A DNA stretch of 36,732 nucleotides. It comes from Rhizobium sp. J15. Lineage in GTDB: Bacteria; Pseudomonadota; Alphaproteobacteria; Rhizobiales; Rhizobiaceae. Numbering within the stretch: the first letter of the stretch is position 1; the number at the start of each line of letters is the position of its first letter. Under the pieces are notes generated by a model. That model had not been told where the DNA came from. It worked only from the letters and a program-made list of their open reading frames with translations, and did not search any database. This document shows positions 1 through 8,296 of this stretch, piece by piece. The position numbers and the translations under genes are program-made. The stretch covers positions 1 to 36,732 of the forward strand of contig NZ_NWSX01000058.1 in NCBI RefSeq assembly GCF_002531825.1, given 5' to 3'.

Positions 1-62
1 TCGCTATCCGCGAAGGCGGCCGCACCGTCGGCGCCGGTATCGTCGCTTCGATCGTCGAGTAA
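1..62 (+). CDS. tuf: Elongation factor Tu, 3' end only (partial)
   Basis: The first 62 bases read in frame from base 3 as AIREGGRTVGAGIVASIVE followed by TAA at 60-62. This is the conserved C-terminal strand of EF-Tu domain 3. The start and GTPase domain lie outside the window. EF-Tu delivers aminoacyl-tRNA to the ribosome in the cytoplasm. Finding tuf immediately before rpsJ matches the str-S10 junction of many bacteria, so this copy is probably the last gene of an rpsL-rpsG-fusA-tuf operon; the upstream genes are inferred, not seen. Confidence 0.95.
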   Translation, partial: AIREGGRTVGAGIVASIVE

Positions 63-68
63 TTCATT

Positions 69-91
69 CGGCCGCTCCGGCGGGGCGGCCG
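69..91 (+). terminator. Hairpin just after tuf, possible weak terminator
   Basis: A perfect 7-bp stem CGGCCGC (69-75) pairs with GCGGCCG (85-91) around a 9-base loop, 7 bases past the tuf stop. No proper T run follows, only a scattered AT-rich stretch. It may end part of the tuf transcripts or protect their 3' ends, with read-through into rpsJ possible. Confidence 0.5.
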
Positions 92-367
92 ATTCGATGA
101 CATTATTATGATGCAGGCGGCGCAAGCCGCTTGCTTATTACACAGAAATGTAGCAAATGGCGCGCGAGCGCGATTTGCGTACTGCTTTGGATGACGAAGC
201 AGTGACTAAACAACCAATAAGGTGGGCTAGAAGGCCCTGAAGACTGGATAGGGATGCCGCTACCGGCGCCCTCTCGATCTTTGAAACCGGTGGTCCGCCT
301 TAGGAAGAAAGAACAACCCGTGTCTTGTCCAGAGACATGTGGAAAACAAACACAAGGATAACGTCGA
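92..367 (+). promoter_or_regulatory. Hairpin-rich leader of the S10 operon
   Basis: The 305 bases between tuf and rpsJ hold no credible gene. Successive short hairpins can be drawn: 122-126 with 130-134; 153-158 with 173-178, continuing through a G-G mismatch into 160-163 with 168-171 capped by a GCGA tetraloop; 181-187 with 197-203; 256-259 with 264-267; and 321-325 with 333-337 close to the rpsJ ribosome binding site AAGGA near 355. In E. coli the S10 leader is where L4 represses the operon. That this leader has such a role is inference; no clear promoter could be picked out. Confidence 0.5.
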
Positions 368-676
368 ATGAACGGCCAAAATATCCGCATTCGCCTGAAG
401 GCGTTCGATCACCGGATTCTCGATGCTTCCACGCGCGAGATCGTGTCGACGGCGAAGCGCACCGGTGCAAGCGTCCGGGGCCCCGTTCCGCTTCCGACCC
501 GCATCGAGAAGTTTACGGTCAACCGGTCCCCGCACATCGACAAGAAGAGCCGCGAACAGTTCGAGATGCGCACGCATAAGCGCCTTCTCGACATCGTAGA
601 CCCGACCCCGCAGACGGTAGACGCGCTGATGAAGCTCGATCTCGCCGCCGGTGTCGATGTTGAGATCAAGCTCTGA
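368..676 (+). CDS. rpsJ: 30S ribosomal protein S10
   Basis: This 102-residue protein has the normal length of S10. It opens with MNGQNIRIRLKAFDHRILD and carries the family signature around PLPTRIEKFTVNRSPHIDKK in its middle. S10 binds the 3' domain of 16S rRNA in the head of the small subunit and is also known as a partner of NusB in transcription antitermination. An AAGGA motif lies about ten bases before the ATG. It is the first gene of the S10 block, behind a structured leader, and is followed by rplC after 33 bases. Confidence 0.98.
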   Translation: MNGQNIRIRLKAFDHRILDASTREIVSTAKRTGASVRGPVPLPTRIEKFTVNRSPHIDKKSREQFEMRTHKRLLDIVDPTPQTVDALMKLDLAAGVDVEIKL

Positions 677-709
677 GCTTGCTCGAGCTGAGTTGGAAGG
701 ATTGAACCG

Positions 710-1351
710 ATGCGTTCAGGTGTGATTGCACAGAAGGTGGGAATGACCCGCGTCTACAACGACGCCGGCGAGCATGTCCCGGTAACGGTACTGCGTATGG
801 ACGGCTGCCAGGTCGTTGCCACGCGTACAGTCGAAAAGAATGGCTATACCGCAGTTCAGCTCGGTGCTGGCCAGGCGAAGGTGAAGAACACGTCGAAGGC
901 GATGCGCGGCAACTTTGCCGTTGCCAACGTCGAGCCGAAGGCCAAGCTCGCAGAATTCCGCGTCTCGGAAGACAATCTGCTCGAGATCGGCACCGAGCTC
1001 AAGGCTGGTCACTTCGCAGCCGGTCAGCTCGTCGACGTGACGGGCACGACCATTGGTAAGGGCTTTGCCGGCGCCATGAAGCGTCACGGTTTTGGCGGTC
1101 TGCGCGCCACGCACGGTGTGTCGGTTTCGCACCGCTCGCACGGTTCGACCGGCTCGCGCCAGGACCCGGGCAAGGTTTTCAAGAACAAGAAGATGGCTGG
1201 TCACATGGGCCAGACGCGCGTCACGACGCAGAACCTGGAAGTGGTTTCGACCGACGAAGATCGCGGTCTGATCCTGATCAAGGGTGCTGTTCCCGGTTCC
1301 AAGGGTGCCTGGATCATCGTGCGCGACGCCGTCAAGTCGGCCGCGAAGTAA
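710..1351 (+). CDS. rplC: 50S ribosomal protein L3
   Basis: The 213-residue product starts MRSGVIAQKVGMTRVYNDAG, the typical N-terminus of L3, and contains the long internal extension (GSTGSRQDPGKVFKNKKMAG) that reaches toward the peptidyl transferase centre. L3 is an early binder of 23S rRNA and needed to nucleate 50S assembly. GGAAGG lies just before the ATG. It sits between rpsJ and rplD in the canonical order. Nothing in the sequence suggests truncation. Confidence 0.98.
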   Translation: MRSGVIAQKVGMTRVYNDAGEHVPVTVLRMDGCQVVATRTVEKNGYTAVQLGAGQAKVKNTSKAMRGNFAVANVEPKAKLAEFRVSEDNLLEIGTELKAGHFAAGQLVDVTGTTIGKGFAGAMKRHGFGGLRATHGVSVSHRSHGSTGSRQDPGKVFKNKKMAGHMGQTRVTTQNLEVVSTDEDRGLILIKGAVPGSKGAWIIVRDAVKSAAK

Positions 1352-1364
1352 GGGAGCCAGATCA

Positions 1365-1985
1365 ATGGAATTGAACGTCAAGACCCTCGAGGGAAAAGAC
1401 GCCGGGAAGGTTTCCCTTTCGGATGCGATTTTCGGCCTCGAGCCCCGCGAAGACATTCTCGCCCGCGTCATCCGCTGGCAGCTTGCCAAGAAGCAGCAGG
1501 GCACGCACAAGGCAAAGGGCCGCGCTGAAGTTTCGCGCACCGGCGCCAAGATGTACAAGCAGAAGGGTACGGGCCGCGCCCGCCACCATTCGGCTCGCGC
1601 TCCGCAGTTCCGCGGCGGCGGCAAGGCTCACGGCCCGGTTGTCCGCAGCCACGAGCACGACCTTCCGAAGAAGGTTCGCGCACTCGGCCTTCGCCACGCC
1701 CTTTCGGCGAAGATCAAGGCCGATGACGTCATCGTCATCGACAACCTGGTTGCTGCCGAAGCCAAGACCAAGGTTCTCGCGTCCGCTTTCGAGACGCTCG
1801 GCCTGACCAACGCCCTCTTCATCGGCGGCGCAGAGCTTGACGGCAACTTCAAGCTCGCAGCTCAGAACATCCCGAACATCGATGTTCTGCCGATCCAGGG
1901 CATCAACGTTTACGACATCGTGCGCCGCGGCAAGCTCGTGCTTTCCAAGGCTGCGGTTGAAGCGCTAGAGGAGCGATTCAAGTGA
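1365..1985 (+). CDS. rplD: 50S ribosomal protein L4
   Basis: The start is placed at ATG 1365 (MELNVKTLEGKDAGK), giving 206 residues, the usual L4 length; a longer reading frame open from 1284 overlaps rplC and has no L4 similarity. The basic loop around KMYKQKGTGRARHHSARAPQ (near residues 62-84) is the segment that lines the exit tunnel. In E. coli L4 also represses its own operon by binding the S10 leader; whether it does here is unknown. The final TGA overlaps the rplW GTG start by four bases, implying translational coupling. Confidence 0.98.
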   Translation: MELNVKTLEGKDAGKVSLSDAIFGLEPREDILARVIRWQLAKKQQGTHKAKGRAEVSRTGAKMYKQKGTGRARHHSARAPQFRGGGKAHGPVVRSHEHDLPKKVRALGLRHALSAKIKADDVIVIDNLVAAEAKTKVLASAFETLGLTNALFIGGAELDGNFKLAAQNIPNIDVLPIQGINVYDIVRRGKLVLSKAAVEALEERFK

Positions 1986-2275
1986 CCGATCTTCGCCACT
2001 ACGATGTGATCGTCTCTCCGGCGATCACCGAAAAGTCCACGCTGGTATCCGAGAACAACCAGGTTGTTTTCAATGTCGCCAAGCAGGCGACGAAGCCGGA
2101 AATCAAGGCTGCTGTCGAGGCGCTGTTCGGCGTCAAGGTTACGGCCGTCAACACTCTGCTGCGCAAGGGCAAGACCAAGCGGTTCCGCGGTTTCGCCGGC
2201 AAGCAGAAGGACGTGAAGAAGGCTGTCGTGACGCTGGCTGAAGGCCAGACGATCGACGTCTCCACCGGTCTCTGA
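1982..2275 (+). CDS. rplW: 50S ribosomal protein L23
   Basis: This 97-residue protein starts at GTG 1982 inside the last codons of rplD (GTGA overlap) and reads MTDLRHYDVIVSPAITEKST, the standard L23 opening. L23 sits at the rim of the polypeptide exit tunnel and is the docking site for trigger factor and the signal recognition particle. The length and the internal loop RKGKTKRFRGFAGKQKD match the bacterial family. It is followed by rplB after 11 bases. Confidence 0.97.
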   Translation: MTDLRHYDVIVSPAITEKSTLVSENNQVVFNVAKQATKPEIKAAVEALFGVKVTAVNTLLRKGKTKRFRGFAGKQKDVKKAVVTLAEGQTIDVSTGL

Positions 2276-2286
2276 GGTATAAGAAA

Positions 2287-3123
2287 ATGGCATTGAAAAC
2301 ATTCAATCCGACCACCCCGAGCCAGCGTCAGCTGGTCATCGTCGACCGTTCGGCCCTCTATAAGGGCAAGCCGGTCAAGGCGCTGACGGAAGGCCTGACC
2401 AAGAGCGGCGGTCGTAACAACCTCGGCCGCATCACCGCCCGCTTCATCGGCGGCGGTCACAAGCGCAGCTACCGTCTGGTCGACTTCAAGCGTCGCAAGT
2501 TCGACGTCGAAGGCACCGTCGAGCGTATCGAATACGACCCGAACCGCACGGCTTTCATCGCGCTGGTGAGCTATGCGGATGGCGAGCAGGCCTACATCAT
2601 CGCTCCGCAGCGTCTTGCTGCCGGCGACAAGGTCATCGCTTCGGAAAAGGCTGTCGACGTCAAGCCCGGCAACACCATGCCGCTGCAGTACATCCCGGTC
2701 GGCTCCATCATCCACAACGTGGAAATGAAGCCGGGCAAGGGCGGTCAGATCGCTCGCTCCGCCGGTTCTTACGCGCAGCTCGTCGGCCGTGACCAGGGCA
2801 TGGCGATCCTTCGCCTGAACTCCGGCGAACAGCGCCTCGTCAGCGGCGTCTGCCTCGCTTCGATCGGCGCGGTTTCCAACCCGGACCACGCCAACATCAA
2901 CGACGGCAAGGCCGGTCGTACCGTCTGGCGCGGCAAGCGTCCGCATAACCGCGGCGTTGTCATGAACCCGGTTGACCATCCGCACGGCGGTGGTGAAGGC
3001 CGCACTTCCGGTGGTCGCCATCCGGTGACTCCGTGGGGCAAGCCGACCAAGGGCAAGCGCACCCGGTCGAACAAGTCGACCGACAAGATGATCATGCGCT
3101 CGCGTCATCAGCGTAAGAAGTAA
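2287..3123 (+). CDS. rplB: 50S ribosomal protein L2
   Basis: The product has 278 residues, normal for L2. The highly conserved stretch MNPVDHPHGGGEGRTSGG begins at residue 226, so the histidine equivalent to E. coli His229, near the peptidyl transferase centre, is His231 here. L2 is a primary 23S rRNA binder required for subunit joining and peptide bond formation. It lies 11 bases after rplW and 15 bases before rpsS, within one transcription unit. Confidence 0.98.
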   Translation: MALKTFNPTTPSQRQLVIVDRSALYKGKPVKALTEGLTKSGGRNNLGRITARFIGGGHKRSYRLVDFKRRKFDVEGTVERIEYDPNRTAFIALVSYADGEQAYIIAPQRLAAGDKVIASEKAVDVKPGNTMPLQYIPVGSIIHNVEMKPGKGGQIARSAGSYAQLVGRDQGMAILRLNSGEQRLVSGVCLASIGAVSNPDHANINDGKAGRTVWRGKRPHNRGVVMNPVDHPHGGGEGRTSGGRHPVTPWGKPTKGKRTRSNKSTDKMIMRSRHQRKK

Positions 3124-3138
3124 GAGAGGAAGTCTCCA

Positions 3139-3417
3139 ATGGCTCGTTCAGTATGGAAAGGTCCGTTCGTTGACGGCTATCTTCTCAAGAAGGCTGAGAA
3201 GGTTCGTGAAGGCGGACGTGCAGAAGTGATCAAGATCTGGAGCCGTCGCTCCACGATCCTGCCGCAGTTCGTCGGTCTTACCTTCGGCGTCTACAACGGC
3301 AGCAAGCATATCCCGGTCAGCGTCAATGAAGACATGGTCGGCCACAAATTCGGTGAATTCTCTCCGACCCGCACCTACTACGGTCACGGCGCGGACAAGA
3401 AGGCGAAGAGGAAGTAA
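3139..3417 (+). CDS. rpsS: 30S ribosomal protein S19
   Basis: A 92-residue protein with the S19 features: MARSVWKGPFVDGYLLKKAE at the N-terminus, WSRRSTILPQFVGLTFGVYN in the core, and the C-terminal GEFSPTRTYYGHGADKKAKR tail. S19 lies in the head of the 30S subunit and forms a complex with S13 that contacts the 50S subunit and A-site tRNA. An AGAGAGGAAG ribosome binding site precedes the ATG. The stop is 2 bases before rplV. Confidence 0.98.
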   Translation: MARSVWKGPFVDGYLLKKAEKVREGGRAEVIKIWSRRSTILPQFVGLTFGVYNGSKHIPVSVNEDMVGHKFGEFSPTRTYYGHGADKKAKRK

Positions 3418-3419
3418 CA

Positions 3420-3808
3420 ATGGGCAAGGCAAAAGCCGAACGCCGGCTGAAGGACAACGAGGCGCAAGCAGTCGCCCGCACGCTCCGCGTCAGCCCCCAG
3501 AAGCTCAACCTGGTTGCTGCGGCCATCCGTGGCAAGAAGGTCGAGCGTGCACTCGCTGAGCTGGAGTTCTCCCGCAAGCGTATCGCGGGCGCCGTCAAGA
3601 AGACGCTCGAATCCGCGATCGCCAACGCCGAGAACAACCACGATCTCGACGTCGACGCTCTCGTCGTCGCCGAGGCCTATGTCGGCAAGTCGATCGTCAT
3701 GAAGCGTTTTCACGCTCGTGGCCGCGGTCGTGCGTCGCGCATCGAAAAGCCCTTCGCGCACCTGACGATCGTCGTTCGTGAAGTGCAGGCAGCAGAGGAG
3801 GCCGCATA

Positions 3809-3809
<1 letters not shown>
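3420..3809 (+). CDS. rplV: 50S ribosomal protein L22
   Basis: The 129-residue product is slightly longer than the 110 residues of E. coli L22. It carries RVSPQKLNLVAAAIRGKKVE near the N-terminus and the exit-tunnel beta-hairpin tip in KRFHARGRGRASRIEKPFAH near the C-terminus. L22 contacts all domains of 23S rRNA, and in other species changes in this hairpin give macrolide resistance. Its TAA shares one base with the rpsC ATG, so the two genes are probably translationally coupled. Confidence 0.97.
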
Positions 3810-4543
<734 letters not shown>

Positions 4544-4581
4544 TTAGCGCTGGCGAAAGATAAGCTCGGAGAAGTAAGAAA

Positions 4582-4995
4582 ATGTTGCAGCCAAAGCGTA
4601 CTAAGTACCGCAAGCAGTTCAAGGGCCGCATCAAGGGCGTAGCCAAGGGCGGTTCCGACCTTGCCTTCGGCGAATTCGGCCTGAAGGCTCAGGAGCCGAA
4701 CCGCGTTAACGCACGTGAAATCGAAGCGGCCCGCCGCGCGATCACGCGTTACATGAAGCGCGCCGGCCGTGTTTGGATCCGCGTGTTCCCGGACGTTCCG
4801 GTAACCGCAAAGCCGACCGAAGTCCGCATGGGTAAAGGTAAGGGCTCCGTTGAGTACTGGGCATGCAAGGTCAAGCCCGGTCGTATGATGTTCGAGATCG
4901 ACGGCGTCAGCGAAGAGATCGCCCGCGAGGCGCTTCGCCTCGGCTCTGCCAAGCTCTCGGTCAAGACGCGCTTCGTTCAGCGCATTGCAGAGTAA
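4582..4995 (+). CDS. rplP: 50S ribosomal protein L16
   Basis: A 137-residue protein beginning MLQPKRTKYRKQFKGRIKGV, with the L16 signature around RMGKGKGSVEYWACKVKPGR. L16 sits near the A site of the 50S subunit, helps position tRNA and joins late in assembly. Its length matches E. coli L16 (136 residues). It is in canonical position between rpsC and rpmC, and the stop lies 12 bases before the rpmC ATG. Confidence 0.98.
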   Translation: MLQPKRTKYRKQFKGRIKGVAKGGSDLAFGEFGLKAQEPNRVNAREIEAARRAITRYMKRAGRVWIRVFPDVPVTAKPTEVRMGKGKGSVEYWACKVKPGRMMFEIDGVSEEIAREALRLGSAKLSVKTRFVQRIAE

Positions 4996-5007
4996 GGGAT
5001 TGAGCTC

Positions 5008-5208
5008 ATGAAAGCCTCAGATGTTCGCGCGTTGACCGCCGACCAACTCAAGGACGAGCTTGCCAAGCTGAAGAAGGAGCAGTTCAACCTGCGCTTCCAG
5101 AAGGCGACCGGCCAGCTCGAAAAGTCCTCGCGCATCAACGAAGTCCGCAAGGACATCGCTCGCGTGAAAACCATTGCCCGCCAGAAGGCGGCAGAAGTTA
5201 AGGCCTAA
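5008..5208 (+). CDS. rpmC: 50S ribosomal protein L29
   Basis: The 66-residue product MKASDVRALTADQLKDELAK is a small all-helical L29, with the conserved FNLRFQKATGQLE segment in the middle and a second helix ending in AEVKA. L29 binds at the outer rim of the polypeptide exit tunnel next to L23. It lies between rplP and rpsQ with 12 bases on each side, so all three are almost certainly on one mRNA. Confidence 0.97.
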   Translation: MKASDVRALTADQLKDELAKLKKEQFNLRFQKATGQLEKSSRINEVRKDIARVKTIARQKAAEVKA

Positions 5209-5220
5209 AGGAAGAAAAAC

Positions 5221-5460
5221 ATGCCGAAGCGCATCCTGCAGGGCGTCGTCGTTGGCGACAAGAACGAGAAGACGGTAGTGGTTCGCGTCGAGCGTCGTTT
5301 CGCTCACCCGCTGCTCCAGAAGACCGTTCGTCGTTCCAAGAAGTACAAGGCCCACGACGAAAACAACCAGTACAAGATCGGCGATACCGTATCCATCGAG
5401 GAATGCGCGCCGATCTCCAAGGACAAGCGCTGGACGGTGATCGCCGCCCAGGGCAAGTAA
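5221..5460 (+). CDS. rpsQ: 30S ribosomal protein S17
   Basis: A 79-residue OB-fold protein, MPKRILQGVVVGDKNEKTVV, with the S17 motif HPLLQKTVRRSKKYKAHDEN and GDTVSIEECAPISKDKRW. S17 is a primary binder of the 5' domain of 16S rRNA. An AAAGGAAGAA ribosome binding site stands directly before the ATG. This is the last gene of the classical S10 operon; a 260-base gap with a terminator-like hairpin follows before rplN. Confidence 0.98.
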   Translation: MPKRILQGVVVGDKNEKTVVVRVERRFAHPLLQKTVRRSKKYKAHDENNQYKIGDTVSIEECAPISKDKRWTVIAAQGK

Positions 5461-5516
5461 ACAGAATTTTGCGCGAGGCCTTGCGTCTCGCCGAAATATC
5501 TGTATGAAGCAGCGTC

Positions 5517-5544
5517 AGAACGCTCGAATGCCGGGCGTTCTTTT
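5517..5544 (+). terminator. Terminator-like hairpin at the S10/spc border
   Basis: A 10-bp stem, AGAACGCTCG (5517-5526) with CGGGCGTTCT (5532-5541), including one T-G wobble, encloses the loop AATGC and is followed by TTT-GC-TTT. A weaker 7-bp hairpin (5473-5479 with 5485-5491) precedes it. The rest of the 260-base gap to rplN shows no gene and no convincing promoter. The position equals the S10-spc operon boundary of E. coli, so it likely reduces read-through while a nearby promoter, not identified, restarts transcription. Confidence 0.65.
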
Positions 5545-5720
5545 GCTTTGAGCGCACGGAAGGTCCCGTTCGGGAAACCACCCTGGCACGATCGACCCCG
5601 CGCTATTCAGCTATTGCCGCGTTCTGCTTGCCGTCATGGCAGGCTGGCCGGCGGACATTTTCATAAGCCGGAGTAGGGGGCTAGCCCAACCATTCCGGTA
5701 AACCAAGAAGGCGACCTGAT

Positions 5721-6089
5721 ATGATTCAGATGCAAACAAACCTCGACGTCGCGGATAATTCCGGCGCACGTCGTGTCATGTGCATCAAGGTGCTGGGCGG
5801 CTCGAAGCGCAAGTATGCCTCGATCGGCGACGTCATCGTCGTTTCGATCAAGGAAGCGATCCCGCGCGGCCGCGTGAAGAAGGGTGACGTGATGAAGGCG
5901 GTTGTCGTTCGCACCGCCAAGGACATCCGTCGTCCGGATGGCTCGGTCATCCGCTTCGACACCAACGCAGCAGTCCTCATCGACAACAAGAAAGAGCCGA
6001 TCGGCACCCGTATCTTCGGACCGGTTCCGCGCGAACTTCGCGCCAAGAACCATATGAAGATCATCTCGCTGGCTCCCGAAGTACTGTAA
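5721..6089 (+). CDS. rplN: 50S ribosomal protein L14
   Basis: This 122-residue protein begins MIQMQTNLDVADNSGARRVM, the near-invariant L14 start, and ends with MKIISLAPEVL. L14 is a five-stranded beta-barrel at the subunit interface that forms an intersubunit bridge and is the target of the silencing factor RsfS in other bacteria. It is the first gene of the spc block, preceded by AAGAAGGCGACC and a 260-base gap, and is followed by rplX after 11 bases. Confidence 0.98.
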   Translation: MIQMQTNLDVADNSGARRVMCIKVLGGSKRKYASIGDVIVVSIKEAIPRGRVKKGDVMKAVVVRTAKDIRRPDGSVIRFDTNAAVLIDNKKEPIGTRIFGPVPRELRAKNHMKIISLAPEVL

Positions 6090-6100
6090 GGAGCGAAGCG

Positions 6101-6409
6101 ATGCAGAAGATTCGTAAAGGCGACAAGGTCGTCATGCTCGCTGGCAAGGACAAGGGCCGCACCGGCGAAGTTGTTCAGGTCATGCCGAAGGAAGATCGTG
6201 CGGTCGTCCGTGGTGTCAACGTCGTGAAGCGCCATCAGCGCCAGACGCAGAACCAGGAAGCCGGCATCATCAACAAGGAAGCCCCGGTTCACCTGTCGAA
6301 CATTGCAATCGTCGACAAGGACGGAAAGCCGACCCGCGTCGGTTTCAAGGTCGTTGACGGCAAGAAGGTCCGTGTGGCCAAGCGTTCTGGAGAAGTGATC
6401 GATGGCTGA
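6101..6409 (+). CDS. rplX: 50S ribosomal protein L24
   Basis: A 102-residue KOW-domain protein, MQKIRKGDKVVMLAGKDKGR, the standard L24 opening. L24 is one of the two assembly-initiator proteins of the 50S subunit and binds the 5' end of 23S rRNA near the exit tunnel. The ATG is preceded by TAAGGAGCGAAGCG. Its last 8 bases overlap the start of rplE, so the pair is translationally coupled. Confidence 0.98.
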   Translation: MQKIRKGDKVVMLAGKDKGRTGEVVQVMPKEDRAVVRGVNVVKRHQRQTQNQEAGIINKEAPVHLSNIAIVDKDGKPTRVGFKVVDGKKVRVAKRSGEVIDG

Positions 6410-6959
6410 GGCAAACTACGAGCCGCGGCTCAAGAAGGAATATGTCGAGCGCATCCGCAAGGCGATGCAGGAGCAGTTCTCCTACGCCAACGAGATGATG
6501 ATCCCGAAGCTCGACAAGATCGTGATCAACATGGGTGTCGGCGAAGCGACCGCTGACTCGAAGAAGCCGACGGTAGCTGCCGCCGACCTCGCAGCGATCG
6601 CCGGCCAGAAGCCCGTCATCACCCGTGCACGCAACTCTATCGCAGGCTTCAAGGTCCGCGAACAGATGCCGATCGGCGCCAAGGTCACCCTGCGCGGCGC
6701 CCGCATGTACGAGTTCCTGGACCGTCTCGTGAACATCGCGCTCCCGCGCGTTCGCGACTTCCGCGGCCTGAACCCGAAGAGCTTTGACGGCCGTGGCAAC
6801 TTCGCCATGGGCATCAAGGAGCACATTGTGTTCCCTGAAATCAACTACGACAAGGTTGATCAGATGTGGGGCATGGACATCATCGTTTGCACGACGGCGA
6901 CGACCGACGACGAAGCACGGGCTCTTCTGAAAGAGTTCAGCTTCCCGTTCCGTCAATAA
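6402..6959 (+). CDS. rplE: 50S ribosomal protein L5
   Basis: The 185-residue product MAEANYEPRLKKEYVERIRK has the L5 elements KPVITRARNSIAGFKVREQM and RDFRGLNPKSFDGRGNFAMG. L5 binds 5S rRNA with L18 and contacts the P-site tRNA elbow. The ATG lies inside the end of rplX, with the ribosome binding site (GGAGAAG) within the rplX coding region. The length is close to the 179 residues of E. coli L5. Confidence 0.98.
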   Translation: MAEANYEPRLKKEYVERIRKAMQEQFSYANEMMIPKLDKIVINMGVGEATADSKKPTVAAADLAAIAGQKPVITRARNSIAGFKVREQMPIGAKVTLRGARMYEFLDRLVNIALPRVRDFRGLNPKSFDGRGNFAMGIKEHIVFPEINYDKVDQMWGMDIIVCTTATTDDEARALLKEFSFPFRQ

Positions 6960-6991
6960 CCGTAACGACGAGCGTAGAAAAGGAACCTGAC

Positions 6992-7297
6992 ATGGCGAAG
7001 ACAAGCGCAGTTGAAAAGAACAAGCGCCGCCGTAATACGGTCGCCAACCAGGCCGCTAAGCGGGCTGCGTTGAAGGCGATCATCATGAACCAGGCTCTTC
7101 CGATCGAAGAGCGGTTCAAGGCCTCGATCAAGCTGGCATCCCTGCCGCGTGATGGATCGAAGACCCGTATTCGCAACCGTTGCGAAGTTTCGGGGCGTCC
7201 GCGCGCATATTACCGCAAACTGCGCATGTCGCGTATTGCGCTGCGTGAACTGGGCAATCTCGGCAAGGTGCCGGGCATCGTCAAGTCGAGCTGGTAA
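6992..7297 (+). CDS. rpsN: 30S ribosomal protein S14, zinc-independent form
   Basis: The start is set at ATG 6992 (MAKTSAVEKNKRRRNTVANQ), giving 101 residues; the frame is open further upstream but only through rplE. GGAACC lies just before it. The C-terminal GRPRAYYRKLRMSRIALREL is diagnostic for S14. Only one cysteine is present, so this is the long zinc-free form as in E. coli. S14 is a late-binding head protein near the P site. Confidence 0.97.
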   Translation: MAKTSAVEKNKRRRNTVANQAAKRAALKAIIMNQALPIEERFKASIKLASLPRDGSKTRIRNRCEVSGRPRAYYRKLRMSRIALRELGNLGKVPGIVKSSW

Positions 7298-7309
7298 GGA
7301 GCAGGTTAG

Positions 7310-7708
7310 ATGACAATGACTGATCCGTTGGGCGATATGCTCACCCGTATCCGTAACGGCGCTTCCCGCCGCAAGTCGTCGGTCTCGACGCCTGCGTCCA
7401 AGCTCCGTGCACGTGTTCTCGATGTCCTGCAGTCCGAAGGCTACATCCGTGGCTATTCCGTTGTCGATTTCGGCAATGGCAAGTCGGAACTCAGCATCGA
7501 GCTGAAATATTATGAAGGCGCATCGGTGATCCGTGAGATCGGCCGTGTGTCCAAGCCGGGCCGCCGGGTTTATGTCTCGGTCAAGTCCATTCCGCAGGTC
7601 GCGAACGGCCTCGGCATCACCATCCTTTCGACTCCGAAGGGCGTGATGGCCGATCACCAGGCTCGCGAACAGAACGTTGGTGGCGAGGTTCTTTGCTCGG
7701 TCTTCTAA
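7310..7708 (+). CDS. rpsH: 30S ribosomal protein S8
   Basis: A 132-residue protein starting MTMTDPLGDMLTRIRNGASR, with the C-terminal signature ISTPKGVMADHQAREQNVGG. S8 binds helix 21 of 16S rRNA and organises the central domain. In E. coli it also represses the spc operon by binding its mRNA near rplE; a matching site was not located here by eye. The gene is 12 bases after rpsN and 42 bases before rplF. Confidence 0.98.
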   Translation: MTMTDPLGDMLTRIRNGASRRKSSVSTPASKLRARVLDVLQSEGYIRGYSVVDFGNGKSELSIELKYYEGASVIREIGRVSKPGRRVYVSVKSIPQVANGLGITILSTPKGVMADHQAREQNVGGEVLCSVF

Positions 7709-7750
7709 GATCGGGCAGGGATCTCCATAGCGAACAGACAGGATTGAAAC

Positions 7751-8284
7751 ATGTCTCGTATCGGTAAAAAGCCCGTTCAGGTGCCTGCTGGGATCACGGC
7801 TACGGTCGATGGCCAGAAGGTTACTGCAAAGGGCCCGAAGGGCGAGCTGTTTTTCGTTGCTAACGACGAAATCAGCCTCAAGCTCGAAAACAACGCGGTC
7901 GTCGTGACGCCCGTAAACCAGACCAAGGATGCGCGTTCGAAGTGGGGCATGTCCCGCACGATGATCGAAGGCATCTTCAAGGGCGTCAAGGACGGCTTCG
8001 AGCGCAAGCTCGAAATCAACGGCGTCGGTTACCGCGCCTCCCTGCAGGGCAAGAACCTGCAGCTGGCCCTCGGCTTCAGCCACGACGTGATCTATGAGCC
8101 GCCGGTCGGCATCACGATCGCCGTTCCGAAACCGACCGAAATTGTTGTCTCTGGCATCAATAAGCAGCAGGTCGGTCAGGTCGCCGCCGAAATCCGCGAA
8201 TATCGCGGTCCTGAGCCTTACAAGGGCAAGGGCGTCAAGTACGCTGACGAGCGGATCGTCCGCAAAGAAGGCAAGAAGAAGTAA
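7751..8284 (+). CDS. rplF: 50S ribosomal protein L6
   Basis: This 177-residue protein opens MSRIGKKPVQVPAGITATVD and has the two related L6 domains, ending with the conserved GPEPYKGKGVKYADERIVRK. L6 lies near the sarcin-ricin loop and helps the binding of elongation factors. An ACAGGATTG ribosome binding site precedes the ATG. The length equals that of E. coli L6 (177). rplR follows after 12 bases. Confidence 0.98.
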   Translation: MSRIGKKPVQVPAGITATVDGQKVTAKGPKGELFFVANDEISLKLENNAVVVTPVNQTKDARSKWGMSRTMIEGIFKGVKDGFERKLEINGVGYRASLQGKNLQLALGFSHDVIYEPPVGITIAVPKPTEIVVSGINKQQVGQVAAEIREYRGPEPYKGKGVKYADERIVRKEGKKK

Positions 8285-8296
8285 GGATCACGCGAA

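Noticed and set aside
1999..3108. A 369-codon minus-strand frame across rplW and rplB, and similar long antisense frames across the ribosomal genes
   Set aside because: The plus strand encodes conserved ribosomal proteins in canonical order; the antisense products have no family features.
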